Part shown: piece by piece, positions 1 through 13,283 of the stretch
How positions within the stretch are numbered: position 1 is the first letter of the stretch
Layout: each line of letters begins with the position of its first letter
Source of the DNA: Erythrobasidium yunnanense
Taxonomy: Eukaryota > Basidiomycota > Cystobasidiomycetes > Erythrobasidiales > Erythrobasidiaceae
Length of the DNA stretch: 64,000 nucleotides
Direction of reading: 5' to 3'
Assembly (NCBI GenBank): GCA_001600175.1
Contig: BCJC01000002.1
Span: forward strand, 1,246,318 to 1,310,317
Notes under the pieces: model-generated
Databases searched by the model: none
Told to the model about the DNA's origin: nothing
The model's input: only the letters and a program-made list of their open reading frames with translations
Position numbers and translations under genes: made by a program

Positions 1-854
1 ATGCAGCTCAAAGCTGCGTCAGAGAATGCGTGAGTGACAAGTACGCCCTACAAGGTGCTTCCGCTCAATAAAGCGAATGTCTTTCCAGCTTCGACAAGCC
101 GCCCTCAACACCCAAGGCTTCAGCTACCAAGCCTTCCAGCATTCCGAAGAGCGTCAGACGCAATCTGCTCGACTCGCCCTTCGTGCCTCTCAACACCGTA
201 GAAGGTATACTCTACCCTTGTCGTCTCGATGGACTCTGCTGACTTACGTTACCTACAGCCCCGGGTAACAGCGAGCAGGAAGCTATCATAAACAAGCTTA
301 AGGCACGCATCGCAGAGCTTGAAGAGCAGCTTGCTGCCACTGCTACACAAGCCGCGGTCGAGGAAGTCAGCTCGCCTCCTCGACAACACAGAATTGAAGC
401 AAGTGCCGATAGCGACCCGGGCGAAGTAAAGATCGCGGAGAAGAGAGACATATCCCGAGCGTCGTCTCCGGAACCTCAGAAGGACACAGAGAAGGACACA
501 GGTAAAGCGGCTTCCGCTTCAGCCGACTACTGGCTCTCTACCATCTTCCGCAATCCACTTACACCAGCCAGCACGCCGGTCAAGAGTCTGGCCAATGTCA
601 GCCAAGCCAAGGTTCCGCAGACTGAGCCCACTCAGCACAAGAAGAAGGCTCTGCCTCGCAGACTGTCCTTGATCAAGGCTACAGCTGCCATGACCTTGGG
701 CAGTCCTGCTGCACCAGTCGCCGCTTCGTCCAAAGCGGAGACGCTGGGCAAGCAGGCTAGCTTTTTCGACGTTTCTTCCAGCCTGCGACAAGCTCTCACC
801 TCGGAATCTTCACCTCCTCTAGCTGGTCTTGGCTGGCTTCAGCCATCGGCCTAA
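1..854 (+). CDS. 3' part of an unrecognised coiled-coil protein gene (partial)
   Basis: The window opens inside this gene. Three exons join in phase: 1-29, 89-204 and 259-854, separated by GT-AG introns of 59 and 54 nt. The spliced protein reads FDKPPSTPKASATKPSS, then SIPKSVRRNLLDSPFVPLN, then a short coiled coil (KLKARIAELEEQL), followed by a Ser/Pro/Lys-rich, probably disordered tail ending GLGWLQPSA. I do not recognise the family. The basic Ser-Pro stretches and the coiled coil would suit a cytoskeletal or nuclear phosphoprotein, but that is inference only. The start lies outside the window. Confidence 0.6.
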
Positions 855-1358
855 GCAGTCCACTTTGATGAATGAGATGTCACAACCGGCCGTATACCAC
901 TTGGCCACCTGTAGTCTTCTCCAGTGAAGCTCTGTACTTGGGGGGATGTGATCTGGCTGGAGACCGTACATGCTATGCGGGTGCAGCAGTGTTTGTTGTA
1001 GTAGTATTTCTAGCTTCTTGATCTACTGTAGTAATTGGCAGGCTTCTTCCATGAAGCTTTCGTTTCAATCGCTTTCTTTCGTCCCGAAATCTGCATTTGC
1101 AGGTCGCCAGAGCCTTGCTCGCTCCTCACTCCAGATGTTTCGCTTGAAGCTTCATCGAGTCCACCGATGCTGAAACATCGACAGCTTTTTGTCATCTCGG
1201 CTCGCATCCGTGTCGCTGGACCGTTGGACGCCTTGGAGGACAGGCAGCAGCTTTCCTGTCTGCAACGATGTGACAGCTCTCGTCTCCTTCGACTTGCTCA
1301 TACACGACCATACACGCGTACGAGTGAAGGCTGAAGCCGAGCTGACCCTGATCTCGCA
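855..1358. other. Intergenic, nothing recognised
   Basis: This 504 bp stretch between two + strand genes holds the terminator of the upstream gene and the promoter of the downstream one. The short open frames on both strands show no protein character. No RNA gene or repeat is evident. Confidence 0.5.
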
Positions 1359-3386
1359 ATGCCGGATGACAAGAAAGATGAAGACAAAGACAAGCGGCCG
1401 TCACCGCCAGAGAAGGTCGATAATCCACTCCCAATGCTGGCCGAAGCCATGAAGTCGCTTGGAGCTATGCAGGTAAGCCAAGAGCGTTTCTGCATGGGAT
1501 CGCGTCTAAGTCTCTTCGCCCTCAGGTTGCAATCACGAAAGTCAGCTACTAGCTGTCTTCCTAGCGCATGTAGATAGCTCTTCCAGCTGACTTTGACCTG
1601 ATAGGCAGTAGATGAGCTAGACATCAAGCGACAAGCTGACTACATAGCCGCCGTCGAAGCTTGGGAGAAGAAGCATCGCGGAGGGTAAGTAGTCCTATCA
1701 GCTAGCCTTGCGCTGCAGATCTTCTTGGTACATTGTCTGATAGAAGACTGCAGCAAGGAGAAAGAAGATGCAGACAAGGCGGCCGCCGAAGTCCTCCACA
1801 ACAAGCGAGAAGTAGCGCGTCTGAAAGCGAAACTTGCGAAGACTCCCTGCCAGCCGAAGCCCGAGCTGCATCCGATGGCGATACCGAGCGTCATTGAGCT
1901 CGTCCTCAAGAAAGAAGAGTTCAAGAAAGGAGATCTTCAGAATTTCTGTCTGATATGTAAAGCTTGGATTCTCCCTACCCGGAGTCTGATGTTCGCGAAT
2001 CGTAGGTGCTTGGTCTTTAGCTTTGCGACTGATCAGGCTGATTTTTGCGCACCAGTGACGGACCTGAAAGTACAGTCCAAGCAAAGAGCCGATACCCTGA
2101 TCGAGCTTCTTACAGCCCGACAAGCTCTTATCTCCGTCATCAAAGCTATGACATTCACTTTCCAGCCTTCAGATCCTTCCGTCCCAAAAGCTGTCGCATT
2201 GCGGGAGAGTCTGCCTTCTCCCTTACAGTTCATCCTCCTTCTGACTTTGTGCGCGGAAGCCAAGCAGCTCGTCTTTGAGAATGTGAGGCCGACAGTTCCT
2301 ACTTCCTGCGTCGCGCTGACATGCGGCATATCTCAGATGGCAAGCTTTGGCGCAACGCGAGTTGTGCTTCATCACATTGCTGATCGTATCGAAAACTGTA
2401 CGATCGATCCGAAGGGCTACGCTTGGCATGGCGTGGGTATAAACTGCACAAAGTTAGAAAAACTTACTTTTGATTGACTCGTCATCTATCCAGAAAGAAG
2501 TCGAGTTTGGTACCGATGGGCAAAGAGCCATTCGGGAGCTGGAAGAGTCTGAAAGAAATCACTCTCGCTCGGATCGTCCTGAAGATTCACTCGTCCGACA
2601 CGTATGCAAGAGGCCTGTCCGACTCGACATATCCGGCAAAATGCCCTTTGCAGAAGCTCAAGATGGAGAAAGTAAGGCTTCTTGGCAGGCTTGTGGATGT
2701 TCTCGAAGGTGCAAAGGGCCATCTAACGCAGCTCTCGCTGTTGAGTATAGGCTCGCTCTCACTCAAGGTGCGGTTGTCATACGTGGCTCCTGTGTCTTCA
2801 TGCTGATGCCTCTGCTCAGGACCTATGCATGGTATTAACGGATCATGGAGCGACTCTAACTCATCTTACTCTGGCGGCTTGCGATATCAAAGACGCGGAC
2901 GCTGCGCCAGATGAAGATAATGATTTTGGCAACAACGGCAATTGGGGAAATAACAACGGCGGTAACTGGAGCGCTGGGCAGAGAGCTAGCCATGGAGCAT
3001 TCGACCGCGCTCTATCGGCCTGCATGAACCTCGTTCACCTTAGCATAGAGCCAGGATCGTATCCCGTCTATGCTCCAGGGGCTTTGTTCCGGCCTTTCGA
3101 GAAGCTCGAATCGCTGGAATTCAATATGCGGAACGCTGGCGCGTATGACTACACTGTATGGCATACGCTCTTGGGCCTCGTACCTGTTCTGCTAGAAGAA
3201 AAGCGGAAACTGAAGAGTAAGTCATTTGAACCGATCGCAAGTCTGCTAACACTGACACACATACTTGCAGAAATCCACTTCGGACATGACTGGAACAGTG
3301 ATGACCGGCGCTTACATCGACTTCGGACTGAATGGGCAAAGCATGCTGAAGAAGTCAAGATAGCCCGTCTACCGCGTCTGAGGTAG
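1359..3386 (+). CDS. F-box-like protein with C-terminal leucine-rich-like region
   Basis: The start [12 protein letters not shown] is followed by an intron from 1473 (GTAAGC) and another at 1685-1753; splicing gives [19 protein letters not shown] in phase. After a charged helix comes an F-box-like segment, [20 protein letters not shown] then [18 protein letters not shown], matching the fungal pattern of 'LP.EI..LIL..L...DL.....VCK.W...A..LLF'. Later exons carry LRR-like strands ([28 protein letters not shown]). An Asn/Gly/Trp-rich insert ([13 protein letters not shown]) interrupts them near 2926-2970. The last intron is 3217-3270. F-box proteins recruit substrates to SCF ubiquitin ligases; the substrate here is unknown. 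Exact joins between 2440 and 2830 are uncertain. Confidence 0.6.
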
Positions 3387-3423
3387 CAGGACTTTAGCTT
3401 TCTACGATGCAGACGTACCCGTG

Positions 3424-3594
3424 ATGTACATAACTCTGATGACCAGTCAAAGAATTGTTGTCCATGCTACACCGGCTTGCCCAAATCCCGACTTGAGTCA
3501 GTCACGCAACATCATTCTTCTGACTTCGAAACTCGCCCAAGCGCATCGCTGCTTCAGACTTACGCGCGTCAATCATCTTCTATACTCGCGCAAG
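3424..3594 (+). other. In-frame N-terminal extension of AlaRS, possible mitochondrial leader
   Basis: The AlaRS frame stays open upstream of the main ATG at 3595, with in-frame ATGs at 3424 and 3439. The extension from 3439 has about eight Arg/Lys and only one acidic residue, with Ser, Thr, Leu and Ile, which is the composition of a mitochondrial targeting sequence. Fungi usually make cytosolic and mitochondrial AlaRS from one gene by alternative starts (known for yeast ALA1), so this is a likely second product. It begins only 37 nt after the stop of the upstream gene, so a transcript starting there would have a very short leader. Confidence 0.5.
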
Positions 3595-6500
3595 ATGGCT
3601 TCAGCCGCTGCTGTCCCGAACAAATGGGATGCAACGACCGTCCGCAAGACATTTGTCGACTTTTTCGAGAAGGAGAATGCGCACACCTTCGTTGCCAGCT
3701 CAAGCGTAGTGCCGTATGAGGATCCAACGCTGCTCTTTGTCAACTCTGGAATGGTCCAAGTGCGTCCTGTCCCTGTCGACAGCCAAAATCCCAGGCAATT
3801 CGATATACTTTCTAACGGCGACCACGACAGTACAAACCTATCTTCCTGGGCATTGCAGATCCCAACTCTGACTTTGGAAAGCTCAAGCGAGCCGTCAATA
3901 GTCAGAAGTGCATTCGAGCTGGCGGCAAGCATAATGGTATGTGCTTCTGCTGTCGCAGCAGCCTAAGCTAAATATGTATACGATACACAGATCTGGATGA
4001 TGTTGGTAAAGACACGTACCACCACACTTTGTACGGACTCATGCTTATCGAGCTATCATCCAGAATATTGACATGTTCCGTGTTGCAGCTTTGAGATGCT
4101 TGGTAACTGGTCCTTTGGAGACTATTTCAAGAAGGAAGTGATTCACATGGCGTGGAAGCTCTTGACCGAAGTCTACGGCCTCAGTCCAGACCGCCTATAC
4201 GTGACCTACTTTGAAGGCGACCCAAAACAGAAGCTTGAGCCAGATACGGAGTGCAAACAGCTATGGCTAGACCTCGGAGTGCCTGAGGACCGCATCTTAC
4301 CAGGAAACGCAAAAGACAACTTCTGGGAGATGGGTGCAACTGGACCTTGCGGGCCTTGTTCAGAGATCCACTACGACCGTGTCGGCGGGCGCAACGCTGC
4401 CTCTTTGGTCAATCAAGATGATCCTCTCGTCATCGAAGTGTGGAATCTCGTTTTCATGCAGTACAACCGAGAATCAGATGGATCTCTGAAGGAACTCCCG
4501 GCCAAGCACGTCGATACCGGTATGGGCTTCGAGCGCCTAGTATCGATCTTACAAGACAAGCCTTCGAACTATGACACCGATGTCTTCGGGCCTCTTTTCG
4601 CCAAGATCCAGGAGCTTACGGGTGCAAGAGAATACCAAGGCAAGCTCGGAGATGAAGACGTGGACGGAATTGATACAGCCTACAGAGTAGTTGCCGACCA
4701 TGTCAGAACCTTGACCTTCGCTCTTTCAGATGGCGGAGTGCCGAGCAATATCGGAAGAGGCTATGTGCTGCGTCGAATTCTGAGAAGAGGGTCACGCTAC
4801 GTGCGCAAGAAGTTCGGAGTGCCCATCGGATCTTTCTTCTCCTCCCTTATGCCTACCCTAATCGACCAGATGGTGAGCTTGTCGCGTCAACATGCGCTAT
4901 ATCTGCTAAGCTTGTCACTGCCAGGGTCCCTTCTTCCCTGAGATCACGAGAAAGGTCGATGATGTGAAAGCACTTCTTGACGAAGAGGAGGAGTCGTTTT
5001 CGCGCACGCTGGATCGTGGAGAGAAGCTGTTTGACACCTACGCCAAGGCTGCTAAACAGGAAAACAGGACAGAGCTGAATGGAAAGGATGTGTGGAGACT
5101 TTACGATACATTCGGGTTCCCTGTGGATCTGACGGAGATCATGGCGGAAGAGCAAGGTCTCAAGATCAACCAGGCGGAGTTCGAAGCTGCTCAGAAAGCC
5201 AGCAAGGAAGCTAGTAAGGGCTTGGCCAAGAAGAGCGATGCAGAGGTGGTCAGACTCGATGTGCATGACATCGGCGCACTCGAAAAGAATGCAGACGTGC
5301 CGAAGACGAACGACGAAGCGAAATACGGCCGAGAGAACGTGACTGCCAAAGTCAAGGCCATCTACGATTCACGTTCTTTCCATTCATCAACCGAAGGTAT
5401 TGCACCCGGAAAAGTCTTCGGAGTCATCTTGGACAAGACCTGCTTCTATGCTGAGTCCGGAGGTCAAGAGAATGATACGGGTATCATCAGCATCGACGGC
5501 AAGGTCGAGTTCGAGGTAGAGGACGTTCAAGTCTTCAACGGATATGTGCTGCACATCGGCACGCTGAAGGAGGGTCAGCTATCCCTGGAAGACGAAGTCG
5601 TCTGCACATACGATGAGCTCAGACGCTGGCCGATCCGAAACAATCACACCGCCACCCACATTCTCAACTACGGTCTACGAGAAGTGCTAGGAGACCACAT
5701 CGACCAGCGAGGATCGTTGGTCGCCCCAAGCAAACTCCGTTTCGATTTCTCGCACAAAGGACCGGTGACGCTGGACGAAATGGAGAAGATCGAAGCTATC
5801 TGCAATGACTGGATTAAGAGGAACGTCAAAGTGTTCTCGAAAGAGTTACAGCTCAAGGAAGCGCATAGGATACCTGGCCTCCGAGCGGTCTTTGGCGAAG
5901 CATACCCTGACCCAGTCAGAGTCGTCACTCTCGAATTTGATGTGGAAGACATTGCAAATGATATTGAGAACCCTAAATGGAGGCAAACATCGGTCGAGTT
6001 CTGCGGTGGCACGTAAGTCGGACTTTCTCCCCTACTCAAACGGTATTGACTATGCAAATTTCGTAGCCATGTGAACAGCACAGGAGACATCAAAGACTTC
6101 GTACTAGTTGAAGAATCTGGTATCGCTAAAGGTGTCAGGCGAATGATCGCATTTACGGGCACGGAAGCTCGCGAGGCATCTCACCTTGCCAACGAATCGG
6201 AAGCAGAGCTCGCATCAATCCGAAACATGAAGGGCAAGGAGCGAGCGAATGCTGCTAAGGGATTCTTGCTGGTAGGCGCCCTGTGAGGCCATCGTAGCGC
6301 GGCTGCTGACAATTGTATCGACAGTCCCTTGACGCTAAAGACATCTCACAAATACGAAAGAACAAGATGAAGGATGCACACAGCAAGCTGATTCGGGAGA
6401 TCACCGAAGAAAACAAGGCGATTGAAAAGGCTGCCACCAAGACCGCAGTAGACGCTGTCACTGCATTCTTCACGGAGAACCCGAATGCGCGAGTGTGCGT

Positions 6501-6822
6501 GCTGGAGATCAACGCCGGAGGCAACACGAAAGCACTGCAGATGGCGCTAGGTCACGTCACCAAGCAATATCAGCGTGCTGCCTACCTATTCACGGTGGAC
6601 AAAGATGAAGGCAAGGTCATCCACATGAACACGCTGCCCAAGTCAGATGTGAGCAAGGCATTCAATGGAAAAGAGTGGATCTCTGCCATCTCTGCCATTG
6701 TAGGAGGGCGCGGAGGCGGTAAGGATGACGGAGCTCAAGGCGTAGGCAACGAGCCCAGCAAAGTTCAGGAAGCAGTAGCGGAAGCCAAGAACCTCTATGA
6801 AAAGGCGATAGGGAGCCTGTAG
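3595..6822 (+). CDS. ALA1: Alanyl-tRNA synthetase
   Basis: Charges tRNA-Ala with alanine. The start [20 protein letters not shown] was chosen because the class II core begins here. Visible in order: [18 protein letters not shown], then after an intron [14 protein letters not shown], then [20 protein letters not shown] across a further intron, and [13 protein letters not shown], all hallmark AlaRS motifs. The editing domain carries HTATH (near 5645) and CGGTH split by an intron at 6014-6066 (followed by [12 protein letters not shown]), giving the zinc-binding HxxxH and CxxxH. The C-terminal DHHA1-type module has [16 protein letters not shown]. At least six introns are needed. An upstream in-frame extension could supply a mitochondrial form. 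Confidence 0.95.
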
Positions 6823-6936
6823 AGACCGACCATCCGCAATTGAGCACATCATTTCGTAGTTTTAGATGGGCAGTGCGCGTAATGTCATGGTTGGGTCAAG
6901 CCGTAATCTTCAGCAATCCTCCTTTGCATCCAACGC

Positions 6937-9468
6937 ATGTCTGGCCATGCACCAGTACTGGGTTGCAAACTGTGCGCCTCTGCATTTGCGCGTCGCCAGC
7001 AAGCGGCCTTGACGAGAAATTTGCAGCGATGCATATCGACTTCGCCGGTGGTAGCTCGACTTGCGCCAAAACCCTCGTCTTCCTCTACGATAGGTGGCAG
7101 AAGAAGCAGACCACTTCGTAATGGTACACCCCCTCCCTACGCTTCTCCTTCAAGACGATTTCCAGGAAAAGCTCCAGCTCCAAGCGTCTTCAAGCTTTCC
7201 TCTGATCTTCGAATTCAAGCTGGAGAAGGCGCTCGAGATCATGATGTTCTTCGACAATTGCAAGCTCGTACAGCAGAGCTCAGTGTCGCTGATCCGGCAA
7301 GCCAAATGCTCCAAATCCTATCGGCTCTCGCGAGAAGATTAGGGCTCGATGGCACAGAGCTGAAGAAGCTGGCGAAGGACTGGGCAGATACAAACCCTTT
7401 CGAGTCACAAAAGCTTCTTGATCCTAAAGGCAAAGGCAAAGAAGATTCGCGACACAGGTATGGCCAGATTGTCATATCAGTAGCGAAGAAGCATACTGAA
7501 GGAATACTACATCAGTGTCGATATCGATGCCGTGCAAAAGGATCTCAGAGTACATGGACCACGAGCCATAGAGCGCGCTGTACTCTCCTGTCTCGTCAGC
7601 TGGATTCGCGAAGCTGCCTCCGATGGAAAGTATATGCTTTCATCGCAACTGGACGCTATCCTCGAGACTCTCGATGTTCGCTTCCCTCCTGAGCAGTTCC
7701 CAAGAGCCCGCTCGAAAGCCCGCAAGCTCATTCTGCATGTTGGACCAACGAACAGCGGGAAAACGTACAATGCCCTTTGTGCGCTTGCGAAAGCCCCGCG
7801 GGGCGTTTTTGCGGGTCCACTGAGACTGCTAGCCACCGAGGTGTACAATCGCTTCAATGCAGGCCTGATTGGGGGCCTTACACCTGCCAATCCACGAGTC
7901 TGTAACCTAATTACGGGCGAGGAGCGGCGTATCAAAGACAAATTTGGCGGCCTTGACTCCTGCACTATCGAGACAATGGATCTCATCAACTCTTACGATG
8001 TCGTCGTCATCGATGAAATACAGATGATAGCGGATCCGAATCGTGGCTCCGCCTGGACCAATGCGCTTTTGGGAGCGCAAGCCAAAGAAGTGCACCTGTG
8101 CGGAGAAGCGAGTGTAGTCGACCTGGTCAAGCGTATTGGTAAAGCATGCGGCGACGAAGTCATCGTAAATCGATACGAGCGTCTATCACCTTTGCAAATC
8201 GCCAAGAGTAGTCTGGCTGGAGATCTTCGCAAGCTTAGACCCGGAGACTGTGTAGTCACATTCTCACGAAATAACATCTTCGCTTTGAAGACGGAGATTG
8301 AGAAGACTACCGGTTTGAAGGTAGCGGTTGCCTATGGCAGTCTTCCGCCAGAAGTGAGAGAAGAGCAAGCAAAGGGATTCAACGCAGCTGGCACTCAAGG
8401 AGGCTACGATGTCATGGTAGCGAGTGACGCAATCGGCATGGGTCTAAACCTGTAAGTCAGACGTCCATCGCGAGTAGGGGTTTCTCTGACGCGTCTCATC
8501 TCAGAAAAATCAAGCGCGTCATCTTTGAGACGCTCAGTAAATATGATGGGCAGCAGGCAGTAGACCTTTCGCATTCCCAAATCAAGCAAATAGCCGGACG
8601 AGCTGGTCGGTATGGTACAAATACTACCACATCTTCGCCTTCCGCGCCGGATACCGACAATGTAGACTCAGAAAAGGAGAAAGAGACTCAAGAATCTGCT
8701 GGAGGCATCGTGACCTGCCTGGATCCAGAGGACATGCCTCTTTTGCGGAAAGCTCTCGCAGCGCCTATGGAGCCTGTTGAAAAGGCGACTCTGCGAGCGA
8801 GACCTAGCGAGCTTGAGGCTTTCAGCTCGTTGCTGCCAGAAACGACTACCCAATCCCATGTCTTCGAAATCTTCCCCGTATTAGCGTCTATGGGTCCCGA
8901 TTATTACTCCCCTGCTTTCGGAGCTGGTCTCAAGGTCTCAAATCTCGTCAGCGACATTCCCAATCTTCTGCTAGCGGACAGATGGGAGATGGTGCAGGCG
9001 CCAGTCAATCTAAGAGACCCGAAAGTCGCGGCTCTGTATACGAAATGGGTCGGCGCCTATGCGAATCAACAGATCGTCAGACTGACGGACTGGTTCGGTG
9101 ATGATGGGGCAGAGTACTCGCAGATGCTGGCCGAGTTCAGAAAGGTCGACGATCGAAATACAGACGTCAAGCTTGCTGCTGGCCTCAATAACGAACTCGC
9201 AACGAAGTTCGCTTCACCCGCCAATCTCGCTGGTTTGGAATCGCTCCATCGCTGCATAGGTCTATACCACTGGCTCAGCTCGCGATTCTCCCTTCTATTC
9301 CCTCAAGCTGCTGAAGCGCGTCTCTTAAAGATAGAGACGGAGGATGCAATCGACTTTATACTACGGCAGATGACCTTCGTGCGTAAGCGGTACTTGTCGT
9401 CATCATCGAGGAAGAATGCTCCATTCTTTCACCATAGCGGTAGGCTTGATGAGCGAGCGATGTTGTGA
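6937..9468 (+). CDS. SUV3: Mitochondrial ATP-dependent RNA helicase SUV3
   Basis: SUV3 unwinds RNA for the mitochondrial degradosome. The N-terminus MSGHAPVLGCKLCASAFARR continues with many Arg and Ser and few acids, as expected of a mitochondrial presequence. Splicing out 7458-7515 joins DSRHS to VDIDAVQKDL. The helicase core shows Walker A GPTNSGKTY (about 7742), DEIQM as the DExH motif (about 8011), VTFSRNNIF, and motif VI QIAGRAGRYG after the intron at 8452-8504. The SUV3 C-terminal domain follows (LVSDIPNLLLADRWEMVQAP, LDWL-type region near 9260). The final codons SGRLDERAML lie beside a possible donor (GTAGGC at about 9440), so the last few residues are uncertain. It converges on the amylase gene. 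Confidence 0.93.
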
Positions 9469-9661
9469 AAGGTCTCGCTGCCAGTCACAATATCTCAATG
9501 CAAATAGCCCCTCTCAAAGCTCAGACTTCAGTCTTTCATGTTTCCGTGCACGATCGACTAAGAAAATAAAGATAGCTAACGAAAGCGGGTATATAGCATG
9601 ACGGCCCGGCCGCATATGGATGAAAGAACACTTAGTGTCACAGCGTCTTGCTAATACTCTA

Positions 9662-11668
<2,007 letters not shown>

Positions 11669-11771
11669 GACGGTCGTTATTCAAACGAGAGTGTATGTAG
11701 GGAGTGTGATGGAGAAGGGTATGCAGGATGTTGGAAGAGACTGAAGGAGGTAAAGAGCTGTAACCTTGATC

Positions 11772-11778
11772 TATATAA
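11772..11778 (-). promoter_or_regulatory. TATA-like element of the amylase gene
   Basis: A TATATA core read on the minus strand lies about 105 bp upstream of the amylase ATG, a usual distance for a fungal TATA box in a regulated gene. It is one short motif in AT-containing DNA, so it is only suggestive. Confidence 0.4.
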
Positions 11779-12085
11779 GCGGGACTCTTTGGGCGGCCAA
11801 GGGACGGGAGGAGCTTGCGGGTTGTCGAGGAGTATTGATTTTCGTTTGGTAGCAGATTAGATGGCAGAATGCAAGTCGTGCTCAGGGTTGTTCAAATGTC
11901 TGAGCGCTCTCCGCCCTTTACGACTGCCGGGTCTCAATCTAATCTGCCTTTATAGACCGTGAGAAGCAGCAGTGGATAGATTAGACGGTTGTAAGACTGT
12001 GTAAGCATGCATTGAGGCCGCGTGTTACATAGTCTTGAAATATGAATGTATCTCAAGTCAACCTTACCCTCACTCGTTTGGCGCA
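11779..12085. other. Intergenic between divergent amylase and complex I genes
   Basis: About 300 bp that must carry the upstream regulatory sites of the amylase gene (minus strand) and the promoter of the complex I subunit gene (plus strand). Nothing else is recognised. Confidence 0.4.
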
Positions 12086-13224
12086 ATGTCTTTCCGGGCT
12101 ACAAAAGCGCTGGGCAACGCAGCAAAAGCAGGTGCAGCTGGACCAAAGTCTGCTGGTCAGTGCAAACAGCTACAGCATCTTACGACGAAGCTATCGTAGC
12201 TGATTTGAAGGCATCTGGACTGGGCAGATCCATGGAAGTACCATCTGGGAGACAAGGTGGGCTCAAAGAACAGCGTTTAATACACTAAAAGAAGCTATAC
12301 TCATACGTCTGTGTCCTCGCCAGTCCCCCTTCTGGAAGAAGTTCAGAGAGACACTCGTCGTAAACCCAGAGAGCACGACCGGAAACTGGGTGCGCACCGA
12401 CATCTAGGAGGGTTGTTATGAAGAATAGAACCCTGAGAATGTGTGGTGTGCCGCCAGATCACTACAAAGTTCAGAAATCCCCAGCCTGGATCTCGTACTG
12501 AGAAGTACGCCCTGCCGCCTACGAAAGGTGAGGAAAGACCGCGCAGATCAGCTTAGATAGCAAGCTCACGAGTGTCATACTATCATACAGCCTCGGACCC
12601 CGCGCAGAATGCATACTTTGAGCGGGACTACCGGTGAGGATACATCTCGAGGGCAAAACAAGGACGTATGCTGAGATGTCGTTCCATGCCTCTTCAGCCG
12701 TCAATACCCTCGCCTGGATGTGATTACCCAGACAGACTTGTCAGCCCTTCTTCTTGCTCAGCCAGAGCAGCTAGGGTGATTGGTCACATTGCATCAATAA
12801 CAAATACACTGCTAATCCTAGGTTATGTAGCCTCCCTCTACCTAATAACGCACCTGCGAAAGCAGCTGCAGAGGGTAGCACCGACATCACGACCATTCCA
12901 TCTCCGGCACCCTCCCTCTCCTCCCTCTACCTAGCTCCTTCTTCCGATAAGACAGAGGCAACTACTTTCTATACTGCTTCTAAACTACCTCCTATGCCTG
13001 TATCGGGAGTAAAACTTTCGTGGGCTCCCAGCGAAGAAGTCCCTCCGCATGATGAGTTTGCGTACTTCCCTATGGTAGGTCTGTAGCTTCGTTGAGATGG
13101 AGCGTAGCTGATGAGGTGTGACCAGACGAACTACTCGAGCTCGGTCCAGGAACAGCAGGCTACAGAGCGGGGTCACGATACCGAAAGAACCGGCGTCACC
13201 AACAAAGTCGGGGCAGATGCATAG
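12086..13224 (+). CDS. Complex I accessory subunit, NDUFA7/B14.5a (fungal 21.3 kDa) type
   Basis: Visible only after splicing, as all exons are short. I join 12086-12155, 12200-12256, 12292-12389, 12458-12527, 12591-12633, 12698-12775, 12822-13074 and 13126-13224, which gives 768 nt, no internal stop and 255 residues. The protein begins MSFRATKALGNAAKAGAAG. Its core reads SPFWKKFRETLVVNPESTTG, then FRNPQPGSRTEKYALPPTK, then ASDPAQNAYFERDYRRQYPR followed by LDVITQTDLSALLLAQPEQ. The NxYxxRDxRRxYPRLxVxxQ pattern is that of the fungal NDUFA7-type subunit of NADH:ubiquinone oxidoreductase on the matrix arm. The 35-nt intron at 12257 and exon 2 are the weakest joins; acceptors 12821 and 12830 both keep frame. 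Confidence 0.72.
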
Positions 13225-13283
13225 TTGAGTGGGTCGTGTGAATGCCGCATGTCGTGTAGACTAGAGAGACGTTATTCCATGAG

